Of a stretch of DNA of 37,977 nucleotides, positions 7,684 through 16,200 are shown piece by piece. Below the pieces are notes generated by a model. It searched no databases. It had not been told where the DNA came from and saw only the letters and a program-made list of their open reading frames with translations. How positions within the stretch are numbered: the first letter of the stretch is position 1; each line of letters opens with the position of its first letter. A program made the position numbers and the translations under genes. The DNA is from Burkholderiales bacterium (GTDB taxonomy: Bacteria; Pseudomonadota; Gammaproteobacteria; Burkholderiales; Thiobacteraceae), in assembly GCA_018781585.1 (NCBI GenBank), contig JADMJT010000109.1:26558-64534 (forward strand), given 5' to 3'.

Positions 7684-8538
7684 TTAGCGCAACAGACTCA
7701 AGGCCGTTTGCGGGAGTGCATTGGCTTGAGACAACACGGCGGTACCCGCTTGCTGCAAGATTTGACCACGGGTTAAGTTGGCTGTCTCTGCCGCAAAATC
7801 TGCATCCAAAATACGGCTGCGAGATGCTTCCAAGTTCTCCACATAGTTCTGCAAGCTGGAGATCACCGCTTCAAACCGGTTCTGCACCGCGCCAAAGGTC
7901 GAGCGTATCGTCGACACTTGGCTGATGTCGGAATCCAAGGACGCCAGCGCAGCGGAAGCAGTGGCCTGGGTGGTCACGTTGACAACGCCCGTAGCCGTCA
8001 ACGTACCACTGAAGGTAAATAGCCCCGCCGCGCCCGTTAGCGCGAGATTGGTCGTGGTCACCGACAATTGGTTGGTCGATGTGCCGTCCGCGCCGACCTG
8101 GAAGGTTAGCGTGCTCGCACCCGAGAGCAGATTGGTGCCGTTGAACTGCGTGGTGCTGACAATCCGCGAGATCTCTTGCGTCAGCTGATCCACCTCTTTT
8201 TGCAGTTGCGACCGGTTGGTGTTGCTAATCGTACCGTTCGCCGCCTGCACGGCGATTTCACGAATCCGCTGTACGTTACTGCCGATCTGACCCAGCGCAC
8301 CTTCCGCCGTTTGACCGAGAGAAATCCCGTCGTTGGCGTTACGTACTGCTTGGCCGTTACCACGAATTTGCGCTGTGAATGCTTGCGACACAGCAAGACC
8401 TGCTGCATCGTCTTTCGCGCTGTTCACACGCAGGCCGGAAGACAAGCGCTGCAAGGTAACAGCCAACTGTTGGCCTGACGCAGACAGGTTACGTTGTGCA
8501 TTAAGAGATGCAATATTGGTATTGACGACTAAAGCCAT
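7684..8538 (-). CDS. fliC: Flagellin (downstream copy)
   Basis: Flagellin is the filament subunit, exported through the flagellar type III system. The 284-residue protein has the conserved N-terminal D0/D1 part ([18 protein letters not shown], then [21 protein letters not shown] near residues 30-50), a short Ser/Thr-rich central segment (about 140-205) and the C-terminal D1/D0 part ending [10 protein letters not shown]. The small centre means there are almost no D2/D3 domains, but it offers many Ser/Thr for O-glycosylation. Its protein sequence is identical to that of the copy at 8618-9472. Positions 7850-8563 match 8784-9497 base for base, whereas the last ~170 bp carry 13 silent differences. 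AAGGAG lies 7 nt before the ATG. I see no clear sigma-28 promoter of its own. Confidence 0.97.
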   Translation of the reverse strand: MALVVNTNIASLNAQRNLSASGQQLAVTLQRLSSGLRVNSAKDDAAGLAVSQAFTAQIRGNGQAVRNANDGISLGQTAEGALGQIGSNVQRIREIAVQAANGTISNTNRSQLQKEVDQLTQEISRIVSTTQFNGTNLLSGASTLTFQVGADGTSTNQLSVTTTNLALTGAAGLFTFSGTLTATGVVNVTTQATASAALASLDSDISQVSTIRSTFGAVQNRFEAVISSLQNYVENLEASRSRILDADFAAETANLTRGQILQQAGTAVLSQANALPQTALSLLR

Positions 8539-8617
8539 GATGATTCTCCTTCAAATTACAAAGTGCGTTGCCGCAGACGGCTGCTTAAATGCCGCCGTCA
8601 ATGTTTCTCGGCTACGA

Positions 8618-9472
8618 TTACCGCAACAGACTCAAAGCCGTTTGCGGGAGTGCATTGGCTTGAGACAACACGGCGGTACCCGCTTGTTGCAGAATCTGGC
8701 CGCGGGTCAAGTTGGCCGTCTCTGCTGCAAAATCCGCATCCAAAATACGGCTGCGAGATGCTTCCAAGTTCTCCACATAGTTTTGCAAGCTGGAGATCAC
8801 CGCTTCAAACCGGTTCTGCACCGCGCCAAAGGTCGAGCGTATCGTCGACACTTGGCTGATGTCGGAATCCAAGGACGCCAGCGCAGCGGAAGCAGTGGCC
8901 TGGGTGGTCACGTTGACAACGCCCGTAGCCGTCAACGTACCACTGAAGGTAAATAGCCCCGCCGCGCCCGTTAGCGCGAGATTGGTCGTGGTCACCGACA
9001 ATTGGTTGGTCGATGTGCCGTCCGCGCCGACCTGGAAGGTTAGCGTGCTCGCACCCGAGAGCAGATTGGTGCCGTTGAACTGCGTGGTGCTGACAATCCG
9101 CGAGATCTCTTGCGTCAGCTGATCCACCTCTTTTTGCAGTTGCGACCGGTTGGTGTTGCTAATCGTACCGTTCGCCGCCTGCACGGCGATTTCACGAATC
9201 CGCTGTACGTTACTGCCGATCTGACCCAGCGCACCTTCCGCCGTTTGACCGAGAGAAATCCCGTCGTTGGCGTTACGTACTGCTTGGCCGTTACCACGAA
9301 TTTGCGCTGTGAATGCTTGCGACACAGCAAGACCTGCTGCATCGTCTTTCGCGCTGTTCACACGCAGGCCGGAAGACAAGCGCTGCAAGGTAACAGCCAA
9401 CTGTTGGCCTGACGCAGACAGGTTACGTTGTGCATTAAGAGATGCAATATTGGTATTGACGACTAAAGCCAT
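8618..9472 (-). CDS. fliC: Flagellin (upstream copy)
   Basis: This flagellin has the same 284-residue product as its neighbour 79 nt downstream. It shows the N-terminal D0/D1 heptads, the [21 protein letters not shown] block, a Ser/Thr-rich centre and the conserved C-terminal helix. It is the first gene of the flagellar block and has a 177-nt leader containing a possible sigma-28 promoter at 9551-9580. The RBS AAGGAG is well placed. Identity with the second copy extends 25 nt upstream of the start codon, then stops abruptly. Two copies of the same protein may raise the flagellin dose or be the product of recent gene conversion. Confidence 0.97.
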   Translation of the reverse strand: MALVVNTNIASLNAQRNLSASGQQLAVTLQRLSSGLRVNSAKDDAAGLAVSQAFTAQIRGNGQAVRNANDGISLGQTAEGALGQIGSNVQRIREIAVQAANGTISNTNRSQLQKEVDQLTQEISRIVSTTQFNGTNLLSGASTLTFQVGADGTSTNQLSVTTTNLALTGAAGLFTFSGTLTATGVVNVTTQATASAALASLDSDISQVSTIRSTFGAVQNRFEAVISSLQNYVENLEASRSRILDADFAAETANLTRGQILQQAGTAVLSQANALPQTALSLLR

Positions 9473-9550
9473 GATGATTCTCCTTCAAATTACAAAGCGC
9501 GTTTTAAGCGGACGACAGTCCCGAAAATTCATTTCCGGCGTCGACATACT

Positions 9551-9580
9551 CTGTAACGGTCTTGAAGCAGCCAAGCTTTA
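9551..9580 (-). promoter_or_regulatory. Possible sigma-28 (FliA) promoter for flagellin
   Basis: On the minus strand TAAAGCTT (from 9580) is followed after the right order of spacing by CCGTTA (ending at 9554). The FliA consensus is TAAA-N15-GCCGATAA; the -35 element fits well, the -10 element only in part (CCG-TA), and the spacing is one base long. An A/T-rich tract upstream (about 9585-9660) could act as an UP-like element. It lies about 80 nt before the flagellin start, a sensible place. Confidence 0.4.
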
Positions 9581-9649
9581 GCGAACGCTGATAAAAAAGG
9601 AGAACCCAACTACGGTCTTGTTGAACTTGTTTTATTTGTTTTATTTCAA

Positions 9650-12600
9650 TTAGTTAACTTTATTGCGTAAGGCCTCGGCCAGTGTTTTCAAGACGAGTTG
9701 CCAATCTCCGCGCAGAGTTTGCCGAAATAGGCGTGCCGAGGGATACCAAGGCGTTGTTTGCATCTTTAATCCCCAACGCCAATCCGGCGCATAGGGCAGC
9801 AAAACCCATACCGGCACACCCATCGCTCCGGCCAAGTGAGCCACTGCCGTGTCCACGGAAATCACCAGATCGAGTTGGCTAATGGCCGCAGCCGTGTCGG
9901 CAAAATCGCTTAGCAACGGGGAGAGATCGTTCATCGGAAGACCAGCATTTACGTATTCACCCGTGTCACGCCCTAGTTGCAAGCTATAAAACACGGTGCG
10001 TGGCATGCCGGCGAGTGCCGCAGCCAATAATTTAACGTCCAAAGAACGATCCAGATCATCTTGATGTGCAGCCGCGCCCGCCCACACCAGCCCCACTTTG
10101 AAACTATCAGCAGATTGCGTAATCGCTGGCTTGATTCGTGCGATGCAGCTTGCATCTGCCACCATATAGGGCGCTGGCTCGGACACATCAGCCAGCGTCA
10201 CCCCGAACAAACCGGGCAAGCTCATGAGCGGAACCTGCATATCAATCAGCGCAAGCGGCACATCGTTATTCGAAATCACGCTATCGACGCCCTCACATGC
10301 ACGGATCAGTGCATGCAAGGCCGGTTGGCATGCAACGACCAACTTACCCACGCGCGACCTGGCTCGACTCAAAAAGCGAGTAAACTGGATGGCGTCACCG
10401 AAGCCCTGCTCGGCGCTAACCAGCAAGGTTTTCCCTGGCAGCATGTCACCCTGCCAAGCAGGATAAGCGTATTGCGTCATGGGCCGCGCACCCGCCCGGA
10501 TACCCCACTCGTATTCGGGCCAACCTCGGGCATAGTCGCCCAATAATAGCCAAGCAAGCGCGCGATTCCAGCGCGCCTCAGCAAAATCTGGTGTGATTTG
10601 AATAGCGCGATCAAAAGCGTCAAGCGCCGCTTGCACTTCGCCTTGGCGTTGCAAGGCAGCGCCCAAATTACTCCAGGTGCCAGCGTTCTCAGGGTTTTGC
10701 GCGAGTGCTGCCCGATAGTGCTTTACCGCCTCATCAATCCGCCCCAAGGCACGGCAGGTATTGCCCAGGTTGTTTCGCGCTTCAAGCAGGGACGCATCAA
10801 TGCTTAATGCCTGCTTGAATTCGGCCACAGCATCAAGCAGCTTTCCCTGCGCCTTGAGTGCTACGCCGAGCGCATTGTGCGCGCCCGCATGGTTCGCTTG
10901 AATACTCAAAGCTTGACGGAAACAGTTTGCCGCATCTGCAAGCTGCCCTTCCAAATACAGCGCATTGCCCAAATTCACCAAACTTTCCACAAAAGTCGGC
11001 GCAAGCCTGATCGCTTCTTTGAATTGCGTGATGGCCTGATTCCGCTCTCCTAAACTCAGCAAGGTCAAACCATAATTATTCAGGCACTCAGGGCTATGTG
11101 GCTTTAGCGCCAACGCGGCTTGATAATAATGGCTCGCGTGCAGAAGCTCGCCTGCGGTATGACGCAATAAACCTAAGTTAAACAACACTTCAGGATCATC
11201 ATTACCGAAGCGTAGCGCCTCCAGATAAAAAGCCTCTGCTTGTTCAGCTTGCCCCAGCGATTGCAAGGCGATGCCCAGCAGCCGCAACACCTCGGGATGC
11301 TCAGGCCAAGCCTCATAAGCCACGACCAAATGCGTTAAGGATTCAGCGAATAGTCCTTGCTTCAATTCCGCTACACCGAGCAGCCAATTGGCTTCCGGCA
11401 TTGCCGCATGCGTTACTGCGGATAGCGCAGTGGAATCCACCATATCCCATCTTGCTTCGCGCACCGCTAGCCGTGTCTGGCGCAGCAAGGAGATCGTTAT
11501 TGCGTCGTAAGTTGCCAGGTTTGCTGTCATCGGTGCGCGGGTCGCAACAAGCTGCATCAGCGATGATTTCAAGCGCGTGAATACACTCTCCCAATCGCCC
11601 GCATTGGCTTGCCGAAACAAACGCATGCTGGCATACCAAGGACTGGCATCCCCTGCCTCCAGCCAGCGAAAATCAGGCGCATAAGGCAGTATCACCCAAA
11701 CCGGTTTATTCATCGCGCCTGCCAAATGTGCGACGGCGGTGTCCACACAAATCACTACATCCAGATTGGCTATGGCGGCAGCCGTGTCGGCAAAATCGTC
11801 AATCTCTGGATCGAGGTCGACGACGCGCTCGCTGAATTCCAAATCTTGCAAATCGCGCACCGCCTCTCCCTTTTGCAGGCTGTAAAAACCTATGTCCGGC
11901 AGCGCGAGCAAATCGAGAAAATGATGCAGCGCACAGGATCGATTTTTGTCGTCTTCATGCGTGGGCCGCCCTGCCCACACGATCCCGACACGCAAGCGTG
12001 GATCGCCTCCCAAGCGCGCGGCCCAACGTTGCACTAAACATGGTTCGGGATGAATGTAGGGAAATTCGCATGGGATGGTTTCGCTCCGCGTATTAAAAAC
12101 ACGCGGCAAACTCAGTAAAGGCAAGTGCGTATCGAACGCCACCAAGGGCGCACCCGAAACCGGTCTCTCGGCAATCATGTCGATGCCGGGCGTACGCAAT
12201 AACAGCCGCTTGAGTCCGGGCTGGCACGCCATCACGACTTTACCCCCCAAGGCCCGAATCAAAGGCGCATAGCGCACAAACTGAAAGGTATCGCCAAATC
12301 CTTGCTCGGCGCGCAACAGAATGGTTTTGCCAGCGAGCGGCGCACCTTCCCATTGCGGCTGATTAAATGCCATCAGTTGCCGCTGCTTAATACGCAATCG
12401 CCACTCATATTCGCGCCAGCCTTCCTCAAACTCGCCTTTAAGCAGCAAAATTAAAGCGAGATTAAAATGCGCGTTAATGTGGTCGGGCTGATGCGCGATG
12501 GCTTGTCTGAATGCCGACTCGGCCTCGGTCATGCGCTGGCATTTTTGTAGCATGACGCCCAGATTACTCAACAGCTCTACGTCGTTGGGTGCGATGGCCA

Positions 12601-13198
12601 ATCCCGCTTGAAAATACGCCACCGCATCGGCGTAGCGCCGTTCCTGCATGGCGATGGTGCCAAGCCCGCGATGCGCCTCGACCTGGCTTGCATCCAGCAC
12701 TAATACACGTTGGTACTGCGCTTCCGCCTCGCGTAAGCGCATCAGCTCATGCAGCGTAGCGCCCAGATTAAAATGGCCCTCTACAGACGATGGCGTCAGC
12801 GCGACAAATTGCCGATATGCGCCTTCGGCTTCTGCAAAATTTTTCGTCCGATAAGCCATGAGGCCCAAGTGATACCAGGATTGTGCGTCATGCGGACGAT
12901 GCGATAGCACCGCCTTATAGCACTCCGCCGCAGCCGCTATATCAGATAGCGCCTCCAATACATGCGCTAGGTTTAGCCAGGCATCTATATGAGTGGGTTG
13001 CAGGACGACCAGTTGGCGCAGCTCGTCGGCGGCCAACGCCCACTTGCTTTGTTGCGCGTGCAAGGTCGCATTCAAGAAGCGCGCGTCGATATTGTCAGGA
13101 TCAGCGGCGAGTAGCTGCATATAGCCCGCCTCTGCTGCCGCTAAATCGCCGCGCAGATGGCTATCGGAGGCCTGCTTGATTAAGGCATGCGTGTCCAT
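9650..13198 (-). CDS. Double TPR-glycosyltransferase protein
   Basis: This 1182-residue protein consists of two copies of one module. Residues 1-260 are TPR repeats; residues 281-550 are a glycosyltransferase-like domain with AEQGFGD (298-304), VGIVWAGRPTHEDDKNRS (404-421), DFADTAAAIANLDVVICVDTAVAHLAGA (468-495) and LPYAPDFRW. The order repeats: TPRs at about 600-900, then AEQGFGD (929-935), VGLVWAG (1035-1041), DTAVAHLAGA (1116-1125) and LPYAPDWRW. Such TPR plus GT9/GT41-like proteins are often linked to glycosylation of flagellin or surface glycans. It is the last gene before the flagellins and starts 9 nt after the 1613-residue gene, so it is probably in the same operon. Attachment of a sugar to flagellin is an inference from position. 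Confidence 0.85.
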   Translation of the reverse strand: MDTHALIKQASDSHLRGDLAAAEAGYMQLLAADPDNIDARFLNATLHAQQSKWALAADELRQLVVLQPTHIDAWLNLAHVLEALSDIAAAAECYKAVLSHRPHDAQSWYHLGLMAYRTKNFAEAEGAYRQFVALTPSSVEGHFNLGATLHELMRLREAEAQYQRVLVLDASQVEAHRGLGTIAMQERRYADAVAYFQAGLAIAPNDVELLSNLGVMLQKCQRMTEAESAFRQAIAHQPDHINAHFNLALILLLKGEFEEGWREYEWRLRIKQRQLMAFNQPQWEGAPLAGKTILLRAEQGFGDTFQFVRYAPLIRALGGKVVMACQPGLKRLLLRTPGIDMIAERPVSGAPLVAFDTHLPLLSLPRVFNTRSETIPCEFPYIHPEPCLVQRWAARLGGDPRLRVGIVWAGRPTHEDDKNRSCALHHFLDLLALPDIGFYSLQKGEAVRDLQDLEFSERVVDLDPEIDDFADTAAAIANLDVVICVDTAVAHLAGAMNKPVWVILPYAPDFRWLEAGDASPWYASMRLFRQANAGDWESVFTRLKSSLMQLVATRAPMTANLATYDAITISLLRQTRLAVREARWDMVDSTALSAVTHAAMPEANWLLGVAELKQGLFAESLTHLVVAYEAWPEHPEVLRLLGIALQSLGQAEQAEAFYLEALRFGNDDPEVLFNLGLLRHTAGELLHASHYYQAALALKPHSPECLNNYGLTLLSLGERNQAITQFKEAIRLAPTFVESLVNLGNALYLEGQLADAANCFRQALSIQANHAGAHNALGVALKAQGKLLDAVAEFKQALSIDASLLEARNNLGNTCRALGRIDEAVKHYRAALAQNPENAGTWSNLGAALQRQGEVQAALDAFDRAIQITPDFAEARWNRALAWLLLGDYARGWPEYEWGIRAGARPMTQYAYPAWQGDMLPGKTLLVSAEQGFGDAIQFTRFLSRARSRVGKLVVACQPALHALIRACEGVDSVISNNDVPLALIDMQVPLMSLPGLFGVTLADVSEPAPYMVADASCIARIKPAITQSADSFKVGLVWAGAAAHQDDLDRSLDVKLLAAALAGMPRTVFYSLQLGRDTGEYVNAGLPMNDLSPLLSDFADTAAAISQLDLVISVDTAVAHLAGAMGVPVWVLLPYAPDWRWGLKMQTTPWYPSARLFRQTLRGDWQLVLKTLAEALRNKVN

Positions 13199-13207
13199 TT
13201 GATCGGG

Positions 13208-16200
13208 TCAACGCACCAAGGCACGCAACCATTCGTCTAAATGATCTTCAAGCATGTAGTTTTGCAATACCCATTGTTTTAATTGATCGCCTTCGCGTGC
13301 GGCAGCATCCAGATCATGCACACGCTCGCGAATCGCATCGACCCAGGCTTGCGGATCATTATTCGTCACGCGCGCAACCGGTGCATTCTGATAGGGATAG
13401 ATATCGGTACACACTACCGGCCAGCCCAATATGCCGTACTCCAATAGGCGCAGGTTGCTCTTGGCTTCGTTGAACGGGTGAAGTTCCAGAGGCGCAACCG
13501 CCAGGTCAAGATTTAAGCTGGCCAATTTGGCCGGATAGTCATAGAAGGACAAGACAAAATCATGGAACTCGCGCACATAGGGGCGCAACGTATCGGGACA
13601 CATACCGAAGAACACCCAATCCACTTCACTCGCTGTTGCTTTAACCACCGCTTCAATCAAGGCCAGATCGCCCGCGTGCTGTTGTGCGCCCGCCCATCCC
13701 ACACGCGGTTTTGCCCCCTGTCGGCGGTGTGATGTTAGATCGCCCCATAGGGCGCGTTCCAAGCGATTGGGTATCACATGCACTTCTTCGATCATCGGGC
13801 GACACAATTCGGCCAGCGGCTCGGTACTGACCACCGCCCGGTCGCACAAGGCCAACGCCTTGCGCATCCTCGGCTTGGCATCCCGGAAGGAATGGCGGTA
13901 ATAAGCGTTTTGTCTGGGAACCTGCGTCATCAAGTCATCCAGCGCAAACACGCGCAGCACATCTGGATTGTGCTGTTTGTAAGACGCCAACGCTTGCAGA
14001 TGCGCGTTGTCTATCGCGGTTTGCAACACCAGGGTATCCGGTTTTGAGCGCTCGATTTCCGTCGGCATCAATATCCGTGTTTGGAACATTTTCCCCATTT
14101 GAACCACATCGCACTGCGCCAGACCCGCGCGGCTCAGGGCCCGGAACGGGCCGATCACGCGATACTCGCCGGATCCACCCGCTAGCGGCGATGCGAGTAT
14201 TCTCGGCCGATCGTGAAAGTTCGGATCCCAATCAATGACTACCGTGCCTTCCACTTGATAGCCCGGCTGCATGAGACTTAAGTGCCGATTGTAGGCAGGG
14301 TCACTCGCCAGCAGCGGCAACCAACGTTGAAACATGGTGGTGTATTCGCGTTTTGCGCGTTCGGCGTTGATGGCGTATTTCATCACGTCGGGCTCCGCCT
14401 CCTTCAAGCTGCTCGAACCATGATGCACAACCGTCGCGAATGGGGTCCAGACAATTTTGTAACCCAAATCACCCGCTCGCAAACATAAGTCGATATCGTT
14501 GAAGAGCACCTTCAGGTGTTCCGCATCCATTCCCCCAATCTCCTCATAGAGGCTCTTGCGAATCAGCAGGCAGGCAGCGGTCACCGCTGAATAGTTCTGA
14601 TCCACCTGGGCGCGATGCATGTAGCCGGGGTCGGTAATAGACAGGACACCGTTGAACGGATGATCGGCAATGCAGCTCATGCCCAATACAACGCCGGCGT
14701 GCTGGAGCTTTCCCGACTCTGGATACACCAGCCGCGCCCCGACGATGCCGACGTCGGGACGCTGCCCATATGACAGCAGGCGCTCGAGCCATTCACCCTG
14801 AACAATTTGCGTATCGTTATTCAACAGCAGGAGGTACTCGCCTTTTGCCTCCCGTGCGGCCAGGTTATTCATGGCCGCGAAGTTGAATTCGGCGTCAAAA
14901 GAAAGCACGCGCAGCCGCCCCGGGAACCGCTGCCGCAATTCCTCGTAGTAATCGAGTACATCGGGATCGGTGCTCTGATTGTCCACGATGAGAATTTCAT
15001 AATCGGCGTAGCTGGTCTTCTCGAGCACGCTCTCCACACATGGCTCCAGGAACTCGAGCTTGTCGCGGTTCGGGATGATGATGGATACGAGCGGATTACC
15101 CACCCGCTCATAGACAACGCGATGCGTGCCTGGCACATAACCCTCGTCCACCCTGCCTTGGATCCCCTGGCGGACAAGGTGCTGGTTGACCGCCTCTCGC
15201 GCATTCTCCTCGTTGCCTATGGCATCCCAACTGCTCGGGAGGTGCAGCAGAACATCCGCGACATGACCGATCGCCTGCTCCCCATACCGATCAAGCACCC
15301 GCAAGGCCATATCGTAAGTCTCTGCCCGTTCCAGAATCGAATATCCACCGGTCTCACCCAGCGCATCGGCCCGGAACAGGCAGGGTCCGATATAGTCCGT
15401 TGAACGCAGAAAGTCGAGGTTGAAATCGGGTTTAAAGCGCGGTTCGGCAAATTCTCCGGTTGCGTTGACCCGATCATCATCGCAGTAAATAAGCCGCCAC
15501 TCCGGATGCAGGTTAACGTAATCTCCACAGCGAATGAGGGCATGCGGCTCGAGCGCCGCGCCCGGAGGCGCCAGCAACAGCCATCTCGTGTCCGCCCCAG
15601 CAATCAACGCATTCACGGCGGCCCCCCTTTCGGCGGTCGTACGCGCTTCGATCCAGCGCAACTGGGCTAGCTCATGAAAAACCGCATCCGGGGCTGGAAA
15701 GTCGGCAACGACTGTCAATCGCCAATCCGCATAGAACTGAGCCCCAAGCGAGTCAAGTGTGTCCGCTAGGAGCGGCTCTTCGCCGGGCGCCAAGATCAGC
15801 ACAATCTGAAACACGGGGCGCTCTTTCCAAACCAGTGTCATGCGTTCCGCAAATAATTGCGCGTCGATCTCCTGCAAGCTACGCTTGCTACGCCACGCTA
15901 GGTATTCTTGCTGGTTGCGATCGATTTCGCGCGGCTCTTCCTTCTTAAATGCATGTTTTACATAACCGGCATCTTCGACATCATTCAGCGATGGCCGTGC
16001 CAGCATGAAAAACTGAAGCGCACTTAGTTCGAATACCTCCTCCGGTGTAGCATTCTTGATTATGATTTTGTCTGTTTCGATATCAACACTATTTCCACTC
16101 ATACTCGGAATGACCACTCGGCCATCCTTGTTTGCTCCGATTTTCGACACTGCATAACCGGTTTCTCTAAAAGCCCTCTTCATTTCTTCAAGCGTAAAAA

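Noticed and set aside
8176-8478. 100-residue plus-strand frame, repeated at 9110-9412
   Set aside because: Both are opposite-strand shadows of the flagellin genes; their identity simply mirrors the duplicated flagellin DNA.
8539-8617. Separate promoter or terminator between the flagellin copies
   Set aside because: A short GC-rich dyad (GCCGCAGACGGC) is present, but neither a FliA box nor a T-run accompanies it.
14807-15403. 198-residue plus-strand frame in the giant transferase gene
   Set aside because: Antisense to conserved GT2-like coding sequence; no family features and no ribosome binding site context.
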